Assembly: GCA_030674155.1 (NCBI GenBank)
Contig: CM060318.1
Coordinates: forward strand, 73,516,146-73,580,145
Reading direction: 5' to 3'
Origin: Stramonita haemastoma
Taxonomy: Eukaryota > Mollusca > Gastropoda > Neogastropoda > Muricidae
DNA: 64,000 nucleotides
Shown here: positions 30,156-45,208 of the stretch, in pieces
How the letters are laid out: every line of letters begins with the position of its first letter
How positions within the stretch are numbered: the stretch's first letter is position 1
Program-made: the position numbers and the translations under genes
The notes under the pieces: model-generated
What the model was told of the DNA's origin: nothing
Seen by the model: the letters and a program-made list of their open reading frames with translations, nothing else
Database searches by the model: none

Positions 30156-31908
30156 TTCTCCATAGGGATGCCCTGCCCATCAAAGTTGAAACTTGATGCG
30201 TCTGGATTCATTGCTGATGGAGATGGCACACTTTTGGATTGTTAATGGAATCTGTCACAGGATTCCAAATATGGAGCAAAGTGCTCGTATGTAGGGTAAT
30301 GTCTAAGACCCGCATCCATAGAGAGGGAAAGGGAGGATAAGGGCATTGTACACTTTCAGCTTCATTGATAGAGGCAAGTCGTGGTGGTTTAACTCTCTTT
30401 TTGAAGCATCCCCAGAACCTGGCTTGTTGTGCCAACTTGAGCATTTGTTCACATCATTTTTTTTTAACCAAGGGTCCATCATAGTAGAGGCTGACTAAAA
30501 AGACTCAGACACAGAGTTTGTAGGCATATAATAACCAGAATACTTAGAGAGACTGTACCAGATTCCGCATTTTTAATTGCTCAAAATGATGTTCCAAAGG
30601 CAACTGATTTCTTCTGAGATATACATGATTTCTTTCATATTGGCTAAAGGTATGCATTAGCATGAAAGGGCATACATGTACATAAAATCATAGCTTCATT
30701 GGTTTCTTACTTACTATGTCTGTTTTCATGTTTTGAGACTTTAAATGCCAGGAAAGCTGTTGGGGTAAATATGATCTTGAAATAAAAGCGGCATCTTTCA
30801 AGAAATCCAAAACAAAATCCACAACCATGCAATTGTTTGTTAATCTGCACGTAGCCTTACCCCTGACCATTCTTTTTTCTTCTTCTTTTTTGCCCTCACC
30901 CAAATATTATAGCTTCTTCTTCCCCATCATCTAAAACTCCTCCTCCCCTCTCCCCTTTTTCTCTTTTATCCAGTTTATTCTTGATTTCAGTTGATTCTTT
31001 TCTTTTGTAAACAGATTGACTTTAACTACTATATTTGTTTCTTTTCACAAGTGGGATTTTATAGATGTATGACTATCCATCCTTTTCTTCACATCGCTTT
31101 TTTTTTTTTCTTCTACCCATTCAGGAAAAGTGTGCTGGGTATTTGCACGCTTTCATAACTCACAGAACAGTGATGTGGATTACAAGATATGTCATGAACA
31201 CATTGATGCTTCGTTTACAGGGTTAAAAGTATTTGCAGTCGAGTTGATTTGGGCAGTTGTAAAAATCTCCATCTTTGAATCATAGGGTGTGGGGGATGCT
31301 AAGATTTCAGCCACATGTCTCTCTGACTTTGAGACACAAGCGAAGCATTCCAACTGGCAAGAGCTTTCATGTCCATTATTCAAACCTCTGCTATTTTCAT
31401 CTTTTTTTTTCTTCACTGTTTTTCCTTCTCAGTAACATTTTTGCTCTTGATTGTTTTGGGGGGTTGTTTTCTCTTTTTTTCTTTTTTTTTTGGGGGGGGA
31501 GATGAAAGGTTATAGCTGTTTTAATATGATGTATCCCCCCCCCCCCCCCATCCATGCAATAAAAGTAAATGACAGGTGAGTTGTTTTATGTCATTGATTT
31601 TTTTCTTTCTGCTTTTCATTAAGTTGTATTTTCTTTTGTGAACATTTTTTCTAAAGTGAATGGGGTTTTGGGGGGGATTTTTTTAAACAAATAAATTCTT
31701 ATTCATTCTGTCAATATTCCGAATCAGACGCATGTTTTGTCATCTGTTTTGAAACTCATCACTTTTTTTTTTTTTTAGAAACTTGAAGAGCAACTAAGCT
31801 TTGTGAATCCTTTGTTTATTTGGGGTTGTTTTTTTTTAATCTTTGCTGGGGGGTTTTCCTTGTCTTGTACAGTTGTGTATGCTGAGAACTGATTTGACTG
31901 TTGTTATC

Positions 31909-31914
31909 AATAAA
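31909..31914 (+). promoter_or_regulatory. Candidate poly(A) signal AATAAA
   Basis: AATAAA inside TTATCAATAAACATTTG, followed by a TG/AT-rich stretch. It is one of several AATAAA matches in AT-rich DNA, but it lies at the right end of the quiet 3' flank just before repeats begin. Confidence 0.3.
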
Positions 31915-31989
31915 CATTTGTTATAATAACAACTGCAGAAGTATTGCTTATATATTGTGTGAGTGTGCCTAGTGAGTGCTCTGATTGTT

Positions 31990-32095
31990 TTTCTAATTCA
32001 TTCCTTGGCTAGAGCTCCAAGGTTCACCATGGGTGAGATTTTGGGTATGAAACCTCTGTTGCACACCATTAAGGTAGCTGCATTCCGTCTTCTGA
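31990..32095 (+). repeat. Repeat family D copy
   Basis: Shared core GCTAGAGCTCCAAGGTTCAC, GGTGAGATTTTG, and CCATTAAGGTAGCTGCATTC. Further copies lie at 24768-24850, 25397-25480, 34345-34460, 50763-50870 and 62018-62135, and in reverse at 33878-33975 and 41697-41810. The class is unknown. Confidence 0.6.
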
Positions 32096-32224
32096 ATTAT
32101 AACATCAGTGGTTCATGACCATGCTGAGAAGCAAATGCTGTGTAAAAAAAAAAAAAAAAAAAAAGGTTGTATGCAATAAACAAAAAAGATACTGCTGTGT
32201 ATATTTATTTATTTTATTTTATTT

Positions 32225-32305
32225 TATTTATTCTTTTATTTCAAGGATAATGGAATAAGCACTTATATGCTTTTTTTTACATCCAGTCCCCATGTGTATG
32301 GCAGG
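32225..32305 (-). mobile_element. SINE family B fragment, reversed
   Basis: ATGGAATAAGCACTTATATG and CATCCAGTCCCCATGTGTAT match the reverse complement of the family B tail, next to an AT-rich TTTAT tract. Confidence 0.5.
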
Positions 32306-32479
32306 GTTTAGGCAGAAGAAATGAATTCCTTTTAATGTTTGGAGATCTACCGCTCTCCAGGATTGGGAGTGTAGTTTGTTGTTGTACCTCCATGCCATGT
32401 TTATGTGGGTGTTCTCTTGATGGGGAAAAGGAGCAGGGGTGGGCATAGATGTGGACAACCAGGCAGTTCAGTACTGGCA

Positions 32480-33111
32480 AAATTAGTACTGAGCATCCAC
32501 CCACCAAGAGAGGTCACAGGCTGGACTAGGGTCATGGGTGCAGGAAGGCCAAGTGGCCTAGTGCCTTGCACTCATTATCTGAAGGCCAGGGATCGAACCA
32601 CCGTGGAGACACCTGTTAAACATATTCTGCATCCTCCAGATCCACCCAGAGGGTCACAGGCTAGACTGGTCATGGGGGCTGGAAGGCCTAGTGGTTAGAG
32701 CCTTGCCCTCATTATCTGAAGGTCCTCTGAAGTCGGAGTATGGCTGCTTATATATGGCGAGGTACTTGAAAACAATCATACATGCAAACTTCTCATTCAG
32801 TATGCAATTTCAATCTTACAGTGATTCCCAGGTGAAATGAGTGAGTCAGAGTGCACATTCTGGGTGACCCCCAGAGTGTTAAGCTGGGAACACACCACAA
32901 CAACTTTTATCTGAAGGCCAGGGATCCAGCCACCATGGAGACACCTGTTAAACTTACACTTGGCATCCTCCACCCAGAGGGTCACAGGCTAGACTGGGGT
33001 CAAGGGCGGGCAGCTTGGTGGTTAGAGCATTGCACTCATCTGAAGGCCAGCGATCAATCCGCCATGGAGGCACCTGTTTAGGGAAATTTACCCTTGAGTT
33101 AACATCAGTGC
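32480..33111 (+). mobile_element. Tandem tRNA-like SINE heads, interrupted by family C
   Basis: At least three diverged copies of a unit with GCCTAGTGGTTAGAGCCTTG, TATCTGAAGGCCAGGGATCG and GGAGACACCTGTTAAAC. The last leads into the family B body (GAGTTAACATCAGTGC). An A-box-like CTAGTGGTTAGAG and a degenerate B-box-like GGGATCGAACC suggest tRNA origin. Confidence 0.55.
32723..32906 (+). mobile_element. Repeat family C insertion with target duplication
   Basis: The element (TCGGAGTATGGCTGC ... GTGACCCCCAGAGTGTTAAG) is flanked by a perfect 11-base duplication TTATCTGAAGG (32712-32722, 32907-32917), showing that it inserted as a unit into a SINE head. Other copies: 6850-7014, 45442-45626, 51520-51615, 57376-57546 and a piece at 62343-62415. 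Confidence 0.75.
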
Positions 33112-33401
33112 GGCCGCCGCTGTAGTCTAGTGGTTAGGGCATTGGACTCGTAATCTAAAGGTTGCGGGTTCGATCCCAGCTTTCGGCTATGGCGTTGTGC
33201 CCTTGGAAAAGGCACTTTACGGCTATTTTCTCACCCCACCCAGGTGTAAAAGGGTACCAACCTTGTGTTGGGGGTTAACCTTGCGATAGACTGGCGTCCT
33301 ATCCAGGGGGAGTCTATGACTCTCAGTCGCTTAACGCCACAGAAACCGGGATAAGCACCGGCCTGATGAGCCTTAGGCTCGGGACAGACTTGAACTAAAC
33401 G
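33112..33401 (+). mobile_element. tRNA-derived SINE, family A, copy 3
   Basis: Full-length copy closely matching 4204-4497, flanked by the perfect 11-base duplication AACATCAGTGC (33101-33111, 33402-33412). It inserted into a family B SINE body, whose sequence resumes at 33413. Confidence 0.9.
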
Positions 33402-33870
33402 AACATCAGTGCTGACTCTACTGGACCAAAAGTCCTTCCGATGAGACTATGATCTACTCCGCATTGGGCACAACAGACTAAACCACCATATGTCTACAAA
33501 GCTGAAACTTGCTCCTTCCCCCTGTGTGCCTGTGGTAAAGAAAGCCAGACAGGCGAGCACATCCTTCAGTGGTTTACGCTGTTCAGTGACCTGAGGAAGA
33601 AAGTGTGGCCGACAGAGATAACCCTACGGACCAAACTGTATGGCCCACGAGAGGAGCTGGAAAGGACATGCCATTATTTTTCCCATACACATCTGACGGT
33701 GTAAAGCGAACGAGAGAAGAAGACTATGATCTGAAGTCCCGTGTGCAAACGCATACAAGACATTTTGTGCTCACATGAAAAACCTCATCAGCCTTTGGAA
33801 AGAGTAGGCCATTGTGTGCTGGTAGGAATGGATGACAAAATTTTAAAAGCACGTGATTATATGTGTTGTG
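33402..33870 (+). mobile_element. SINE family B body, split by SINE A and a LINE fragment
   Basis: GCTGACTCTACTGGACCAAA to GACTATGATCT continues at 33722 (GAAGTCCCGTGTGCAAACGC onward) to about 33870. The order of blocks follows the intact copy at 14094-14437, so the split pieces were once one element. Confidence 0.7.
33456..33721 (+). pseudogene. 5'-truncated non-LTR retrotransposon (LINE), ORF2 C-terminus
   Basis: One frame runs about 75 codons to a stop near 33704, including CSFPLCACGKESQTGEHILQ and then DLRKKVWP and TKLYGPREELERT. The Cys-x-Cys-Gly ... His-Ile-Leu pattern is typical of the C-terminal region of several LINE reverse transcriptases. It is followed by GCGAACGAGAGAAGAAG, a purine-rich 3' end. 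A perfect 11-base duplication GACTATGATCT flanks it (33445-33455, 33722-33732). Only the last piece of the ORF is present, as expected from 5' truncation. The clade was not assigned. Confidence 0.75.
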
Positions 33871-34479
33871 TTTAGGCGCCATCCCTGAAGTCGGAATGTG
33901 GCTGCCTAATGATAGGTCGGAACGGTTGCAGATCTGCAAAACCTCACCCTGGGTGAGCATCGAGGCTCTGGTCAAGGAACTAAAAAAAAAAATAAAAAAA
34001 AGACTGGTCATGAACCGCTTTGAAGTCGGAATGTGTCTGCTGAGGCCAGCAAGTACTACAATTATCATGCATGTAAAAGTGTTGATGACTCTCCATTAAA
34101 ATGACCCAGCATCCCTGTAGGACCTCCTCCCTTCGTGGGGCCTAAAGTTGATATTGCCCTGTAGACCTCATGCTTCCTAAAACTGGAACAGAATAAGCTT
34201 TGTTGTAATGATGGGCCCCAAAGGTGGCATTGGAACAACAGCCTTGGGGACAATCACGAGACCATGCAACTATAAGAATTGTGTAGATAATCTTTGATGA
34301 CAGTTATTTGTGAAGTGTTTGTTGTACATTTGTTGTTGGATTTTTTTTTTCGTTCCTCATCTTGAACACTGAGGTTCACCAATGGTGAGGTTTTGTGTAT
34401 GCGACTGTTTATTCTCCTCCACCATTAATGTAGCTGCATTCCAACTTCAGGGATTGTTGTGCAGTTGATTTTTAGTTTC

Positions 34480-34756
34480 CACCTCACTTCCTGTGCTCTG
34501 ACTTTGAGAATGTAGCCTATGCTGGGCATGTTATGTTTCGGTAACCCACCGAACGCCTACATGAATTACGGGATCTTTAACGTACCCAATTCATCTTCTG
34601 CATGTGGAAATTAAGGTACTGGCAGGTCTGTACTTGAAGTTGATCTAAGAGATCGCCACCCTTAATTCACCAGACGCCGCCGAGATTCGAACACAGGACT
34701 TCATGGACCCATGGGACTGAAGTCAAACGGTCTTAACCACTTGACTATACCGTCCA
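34480..34756 (-). mobile_element. tRNA-headed SINE, another family, reversed
   Basis: Read on the minus strand from 34756: GGACGGTATAGTCAAGTGGT, TAAGACCGTTTGACTTCAG and a B-box-like TGTTCGAATCTC, then a body containing GGCGATCTCTTAGATCAAC and GATCCCGTAATTCATG. The TAG-TGGTTAAGA A box and the B box are spaced as in a tRNA with a variable arm. Confidence 0.6.
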
Positions 34757-35169
34757 TGAAGGTGAGGATTTAATTCTGGGCCTCCCAGTTTACAGGGGGA
34801 TTTGAAACATCCCCCGCGAAGTGTCTTTGCCTTCACTGCACTTCAGGTATGCCCTCTGCTTGAGGGCTTCTGGCCACAGCCACGATACCCTTTCCAATTA
34901 TTACCCCTTTTTCCTATGCCCCTTTCCTCTTCCCCGTTGTGACAATCAATCAATCATTCAATCAATCAATCAATCAATTTAATTCAGTTTTTTAATATTT
35001 ATTTTTATTTTATACCACTTTATGTCACAGCAGATTTCTCTGCGTGAAATTCGGGCTGCTCTCCCCGGGGAGAGCGCGTCGCCACAAGTGCAGCGCCTAC
35101 CCTCCCCCCCCCCCCCCCCCCCCCCCCCTCAGGGATGGTGTCTAAACACGACACCTGTGTGCATGCTGG
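34757..35169. other. Repeat-derived intergenic DNA
   Basis: Contains an (AATC)n stretch near 34945-34978, a poly-C tract at about 35106-35127, and GGGATGGTGTCTAAACACGA, which recurs at 57770 as part of another repeat. No gene seen. Confidence 0.5.
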
Positions 35170-35447
35170 TTTTACATATATATATATAATTTTGTCATCC
35201 GCTCCTACCGGCACACGATGGCCTGCTCTTTTGAAAGGCGGAACGGGATTTTAACGTGTGCGCAAGATGTTCTGCGTGCGTTCGCACACGGGACCTCGGT
35301 TTATAGTCTCATCCGAATGACTTTGACATTCAGTTCGATTTTTTCGTCAAACTGGGAAAAAAGGGCAAGCTGGGTACGAACCCAGAAACTCGCGGTTTAC
35401 ATATTGGCAGGCGACGTCTTAACCATCCTGCCACCGTCCTTCCTTGC
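35170..35447 (-). mobile_element. SINE family B copy with tRNA-like head, reversed
   Basis: On the minus strand the head reads GGTGGCAGGATGGTTAAGAC, then CGCGAGTTTCTGGGTTCGTA (B box). The body contains GCACGCAGAACATCTTGCGC and TGTGCCGGTAGGAGCGGATG. A long open frame over it on the + strand is incidental. Confidence 0.65.
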
Positions 35448-35855
35448 AGGCCATAAGACCCATATGAAGACAGAATATGAAAAACAATCATGGATCAATC
35501 AAGGTGATATAGTACAATAAGCACCGCAGTCTTTTGTTGCATGCACCAAAAGACTATATGTCTCTGATTTTAAGACATTCAATTACATAAACTGCCAAGT
35601 TCACAATCAATTTGTCAGAAGGGTTTACAGCATCTGAACCTTAAAGCCTGATGGAAACCTGTGATAATAAAGGGGAATATTACTCTTACGCAAAGTTGCA
35701 TATCTTGGGCATACGAGCAAAAAGTGACACAACTCTTCAATGGCAGATCCATCACACAGAACACAATAGGGATGTCTGGGTGTTTTCTTATAACGTGGGA
35801 TTCCTTTCAGTGGCAGTGTATTACTTCTTGATAAGCATAGTACACAGCTTCCTCG

Positions 35856-35911
<56 letters not shown>

Positions 35912-36585
35912 TGTGTGGTGTGTGTGTTGGTGGGGGGAGGGCTTGTTTGTTTAGTTAGGGGGAGGCTTAAGTCTGTTTAAAGGACCTCCCTGTACACTTT
36001 GCAATGTTGCTTGCCCACTGGTTTTTTTCCTGTCTATCCTTTCGTCACATTTTCTCAACAGTTCCCCAGAGGATAGGTTTAATAGGCCACTGGATCTTGT
36101 AATGTGACCATATCAACATAATTTGCCAGGTTCATAACTGATGTAAGTAGATATCTGCGTAGACTTAATATGCTGTCTCATAGCTGGGCACACCAGTTCA
36201 TTGGTGATGATGTTCAGTGTAGCTGCTCATGTCTAGCATCTTGCAAAACACCCATCTTCATGTCTTGGATTCTGCTTTCTAGCTCTGCAGTCAGCAGCTA
36301 TGTCTCTCATATGCACACAGGAACATGAAATCTACCATTGCACGCAGAGATAAATCTTGTGTTTTTTAGAGATGTTCTTGTCCTTCCACACAGGCTTCAG
36401 TGTGGACATCACTGTCATTGCTTTCGCTGCCCTCGAAATGCTCTATGGGCTGGTGCTTAACTGCTGCTGATGGATCCCAGGTACGTGCACTGTTGAACAG
36501 TGGATAGTTTAGTCCATGGACATTGACCTCGGTAGGGGGGGGGGGGGGGGTAGACGACCTTCAGCTGGGTCTTCTCTGCACCCAG
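35448..36585. repeat. Intergenic DNA with (TG)n at 35856-35930 and G run at 36535-36550
   Basis: No gene or named repeat was recognised apart from the microsatellite and a poly-G run. Confidence 0.6.
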
Positions 36586-36808
36586 TAGTAGTAGTAGGCA
36601 CCCATCAGTCTCGGAAGACTATGGAGTTGCGCTCTAGTCTTTAGAGCGCAAAGCCTGGGTAAGTAAGTATGGAGGGCAAACTGTTACCCATGCAGCAGAC
36701 CTCCCCCCTTCCCCCTCTCCACGCCACTGGAATGATCCATTGGAAAGGCAATGACCGATACGAATGATTCCAGTACCGTCGCAGGAGCCACCAGAACGTT
36801 GCCATATA
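36586..36808 (+). repeat. Repeat family F, copy 1
   Basis: About 220 bases nearly identical to 52363-52577: CATCAGTCTCGGAAGACTAT, GAATGATCCATTGGAAAGGC and CCAGTACCGTCGCAGGAGCC. It carries a perfect hairpin, GCGCTCTA (36629-36636) and TAGAGCGC (36642-36649). Both copies begin with (AGT)n. Class unknown. Confidence 0.75.
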
Positions 36809-37614
<806 letters not shown>

Positions 37615-37790
37615 GGGCTGCTGGGCAGGGCCAGAATAGCTCATCGGTTATATCACTGAGCTTGTGATCTGACTGGATAATAATTGCTGGAGGGCGCGGG
37701 TTCGTGTCTCCACTAAGGAATCCGTTTGTAGGGAGAGAGATAACACTGCTTCCATATCTATTAGTCCTTAAGTGTCCATGTGCAGAAACT
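37615..37790 (+). mobile_element. tRNA-headed SINE, another family
   Basis: CAGAATAGCTCATCGGTTAT (A-box-like) and GGGCGCGGGTTCGTGTCTCC (B-box-like), followed by CTATTAGTCCTTAAGTGTCC. Single copy in the window; no target duplication was found. Confidence 0.5.
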
Positions 37791-37812
37791 ATAAACTGAC
37801 GTTCAGTTTGTG

Positions 37813-37814
<2 letters not shown>

Positions 37815-37893
<79 letters not shown>

Positions 37894-37928
37894 GCGCGCG
37901 CGCGCGTGCGCGCGCGCACGCGCACGCA

Positions 37929-38001
<73 letters not shown>
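37815..38001. repeat. (CA)n(CACG)n(CG)n(CA)n compound tract
   Basis: CA repeats flank about 64 bases of CACG and CGCG. The whole tract is alternating purine-pyrimidine. Confidence 0.95.
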
Positions 38002-38004
<3 letters not shown>

Positions 38005-38029
38005 AAAAACTCACACATCTTTTTTCTTT

Positions 38030-38150
38030 CTTTTTTTCTTTTATATCGAGAATTATGAAATAAGCAATTATACGCTTTTTACATCCAGTCCCCGTGTGTA
38101 TGCAGTTTTGTCAATGTCATCTGTTCCCACCAGCACAGTTCGAGTAGGTC
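38030..38150 (-). mobile_element. SINE family B fragment, reversed
   Basis: ATTATGAAATAAGCAATTAT and ACATCCAGTCCCCGTGTGTA, then a CATCTGTTCCCACCAGCACA block, as in the family B tail. Confidence 0.6.
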
Positions 38151-39840
<1,690 letters not shown>

Positions 39841-40453
39841 CCGCCCACGCTGTTATCCCACCGTTCTCTTTTTTATTTGCCCGCGTCAGAAAGAAACGTC
39901 AGAAGACAGCCAGGAAACGTGATAAGAGCTTCAAAGAAGCGAGGGGAGGAGATCGTTCAACGGTTTTACAGCCCCCTAGTCTATCACCGGCTCCCAATTC
40001 CCCGCCACGTGCGTTGCCGAGAGACGACTGGCTGGTCCAAGAAGACAATAAGTAATTGGATTTTCCTCCTCTCCCAGTACAGCTGCGGAACTGTAGAATC
40101 AGCGCGGGACACCAGTTAATGACGAGGTGGATTAAATTGCGAGCGTCTTCTGTCGTCGACAGTCCTGGTAATCATCTCCTCAAGTGATGGCGGAGAGAGC
40201 GCTGCCAACTTTCTGCCTGCCTTCTTCTCTGCTGCCCAGGTCCTGACAGACTGGTTCTAAAGGCTAAATCAATCGGCCATACACCTCCGCCAGATTTACA
40301 CTGCTGTTGAAGGCCTTGAAGAGAAGAGCATAGCCGAAAAACAACAACAGAAAGAAGTTAATGGATTATTGCCGTGAGTAAGGCAGGATCTGTCTGTGAG
40401 TGAAAGTAGGCCTACCTCTGAACTGCTGACAAATTATCACGTTTGATTGCAAA
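39841..40453 (+). promoter_or_regulatory. GC-richer low-repeat island, possible promoter and non-coding first exon
   Basis: The only sizeable stretch between 24 and 51 kb that is both non-repetitive and of higher GC. Two good donors follow it (TTGCC|GTGAGTAAGG at 40370 and TTGCAAAG|GTATGTGTTT at 40454). It contains a 19-codon upstream-type frame (ATG 40187, starting MAERALPTF). The C1q gene's first coding exon opens with an acceptor, so it needs an upstream exon; this island is one candidate. Speculative. Confidence 0.2.
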
Positions 40454-42715
40454 GGTATGTGTTTATATTTTGTTATTGTGTTCTTGATATTGTTAACACT
40501 TTTGGTTTCAGGAAAAAACAATATTTTGATGTTTTCAATGAAAAAGGATGTTTTGATCTTGAGAGAGGTTGTTTTTTTTTTTTTTATTATTATTACAAAC
40601 TGTTGTATTGCAAACTGTTGTTTTTTTTTTAATGATTGCAGTTCAAATTCTCACAGTATAGAATTTGAAAACAAATTAATGTTTGGAACTCGACAAATCT
40701 GTCAGAGGGCTAAAAAGAAATGATTTCTATATTTTGAATTGACTTATTAGGTAGACACAAGAGAGGCACCACTTTTTTGTCTTTCGTTTGTTCCATCTTT
40801 TTTTTCTTCTTTTCTTTCTGTCGGGTTCGTTCTTTTCTTTTCTTTTTGTGTTGGAGCATTCATAGTTGTTCTCTAATCACACTTTAACTTCAATATTACA
40901 GACTGTTGAAATATATTGCTGACAATTTTTTTTTCAAACCTGAGGATGTAACAGATAGAAGAAGGCTGATAATTTTATGTCAATAGCGTGAACTGTAACT
41001 TATTACCCAATAGGAATTTAATATTTTAGTGTTAGCTTCTTTTTAAGTAGAATTAATTGTGGGGTGGGTAAGACTTTAAAAGGAACACAGCCCAAAACAG
41101 GTTGAAACAAAACAAAGAAAAAGACAGAAAACCAAAACACAACCATAGACGCACTTCACACTGAAATTTACGTTTCCATTAGCGCATAATGTTTTTGCAG
41201 AGAGACATAAAAGAAAAACATAAGAAGTGGGCAATTTTACGATTGCTCAACCTATAAACATGTAGATGGTGGACATACAAGATTGGACATTGTTTACTTT
41301 CTTCAGAGAGTACAAGACAGCCGTGATCTGTATGCCACAAGAAATGTCACAATGCTTTGGCGTTAACAATTTGTTCTACATTGTGTTAACGTTTTGTTTT
41401 GCTGGCTTTCTTCCTCGTTTTCTTCTCGTTTATGTTTGTGAGATGTCGGTTAATTGTATTTGTTTGTTTGCCTTGATGGAGCTTTTATTTGTTTGTTTAC
41501 CCCTGTGGAGGAGCGGTAGGGGGGGGGGGGGGGGGGGCTCTTACAGTATGAACAACATCCTCACCTTCAGGAAATTTTGCTCTAGAAATTTCATGTTTTC
41601 TATCACTCTCTTTGCTTCTTTTCTTTTTACCTTTTTATCATCTGTCTTGCTGATTTTCTGTCTAACCTGTCTATCCACCTGCCTTTTTGAAGTAAATATT
41701 TCACATATTCTGGTTTCCGTGAAGTTGGAATGCAGCTACCTCAATGGTGGGCAAAAACGGTTGCTGACGCAAAATTCACCATTGATGAACCTGGGCTCTT
41801 GCTCAACAAATTTTAATGTGGGCTAGTAAGTAATCACTGAACTGTTAACTTGTCAAACACGGACAAAACTTTTGGCATAAACTGAATGCAACTAAAAATA
41901 ACTGATTTTTAATCCAGCAAGACGATTCTTTTAAGACAGTGACATTTTTATCACCAGATCTCACCATTAGCTTTTACACTAGAACAAAAAAAAAGTCTCA
42001 TAATGTGACAAGTCAGCGTACTAGGCAAACTAAAGATCCTACAGGATCCTACAGGCAACACGAGTTGTAGCTTGCTCTTTAATGTGTCCAGCAGAGAAGA
42101 CAGATTAGGCTACACATACATCAGCTGTTAGGGGGAAAACTCCACAAAAACAACTCCTGCTGTGAGCAGCTGCAACACGGAACAGCCAGAAAGAAAAAGG
42201 AATCAGACAGACACGTCTTTAGAGCCATCAAAAAGACTAAAACAACAAGAGCATCACGAATATATCTTCATCAAGAAAAGCAGGGACCTCATAAATGTCC
42301 CATTTTCATCATCAACAGACGTCACCGATGTCGTCATCACCATTACTGCCATCATCATCACAAGCATAGATAACTGACTCCATTGGAACGTTTTTATAAA
42401 TCTCTGAAAAGCTTTCTTATTTTCGTCATTGCAAACACGTCTGCATGCATTCATTGGCAAGTGCATATTTGTTTCCACCTGCGTGAACACTGAGTACATA
42501 CTTGTGTATAAAACTGTTTGTTTGGCGAAGAAGCTGTTTATTTATAATATTAATTCACTGTTTGTAATTGTTTTTATACGACCTGTAGTGAAGAATTATA
42601 AACAATAATAAACTCTTACAAAACAACATTCAATGAAGGTGTCTGGCTTTTAAACGCTTTCATTTCTGTTTCACTTAATCATCATCAAAACAACACACAT
42701 CAAACTCATTTTCCA
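40454..42715. other. Intergenic or intronic DNA
   Basis: AT-rich; a G run at 41520-41537 and a reversed family D copy at 41697-41810 are the only recognised items. Confidence 0.5.
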
Positions 42716-42716
42716 T

Positions 42717-42760
<44 letters not shown>

Positions 42761-42801
42761 AAACAACAACACACACAACCACACACACCACACCCCACAC
42801 A

Positions 42802-42863
<62 letters not shown>

Positions 42864-42872
42864 ACACACACA
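42716..42872. repeat. (CAA)n followed by (CA)n
   Basis: About 55 bases of CAA then CA dinucleotides with a few C-rich interruptions. Confidence 0.95.
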
Positions 42873-44570
<1,698 letters not shown>

Positions 44571-45032
44571 ACAACACACAACCAAAGTGGTGAGCTAGAG
44601 ACAGACTGACCGCCGACAGACAGACAGGCAGGAGGGAAGGGGGGACTAAGTTACTTGACAGAGGACAGAGACTGATCGATAGAGCGAATTGAGGATCAAC
44701 GGTATAATGTTACACAGCATTGCCTGTTCCTCTACTCCTCAGCTTGTCAACACGTAGTCCACTTTGTGATTTTCGGTGTAGGCCACCATCTTTAAAAAAA
44801 AAATATATAATATATCCCTCTTCGTCTTTTGCCTCAGTATCTGTCAATGTTGTTTCTGCTTGTTATCGTTGTTGTTGTTGTTGATGTTGTTGTAAAATTG
44901 TTGGTGAGGGTAGTGGTGTTTGTCACATTTCAGCACAATGTAACGTGTATCTCGTACACGGGTGCAACGTGATAGCTCCATGTTTATTTTTTCTCCTAGA
45001 CTCTTTCCCTTTTTGACCATTATTTGATTAGC
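44571..45032. other. Nothing recognised
   Basis: Includes a short GTT-rich stretch near 44865-44900. No gene seen. Confidence 0.5.
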
Positions 45033-45058
45033 CCTCTCTCTCTCTCTCTCTCTCTCTC

Positions 45059-45107
<49 letters not shown>

Positions 45108-45136
45108 ATTCTCTCTCTATATCTCTATATATATAT

Positions 45137-45206
<70 letters not shown>
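45033..45206. repeat. (CT)n then (TG)n
   Basis: CT repeats to about 45115, a TATA-rich bridge, then TG repeats. Confidence 0.95.

Positions 45207-45208
<2 letters not shown>

Larger units (their letters stand above)
23110..31940. other. Long 3' flank or 3' UTR of the prominin-like gene
   Basis: About 8.8 kb of AT-rich sequence with no coding exon that I can support. It holds family D repeat fragments (24768-24850, 25397-25480), CT, TG and TA microsatellites, a 33-base triplication and a 15-base array, listed separately. Whether it is transcribed cannot be told from sequence. Confidence 0.5.

Noticed and set aside
29931..30245. Cys/Arg/Ser-repeat frame over the 15-bp array
   Set aside because: A product of the tandem repeat; the opposite strand is open too.
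35218..35520. 100-codon frame MACSFERRNGILTCAQDVLR
   Set aside because: It lies over a reversed SINE family B copy; the same sequence recurs in fragments at 1500, 47500 and 57850.
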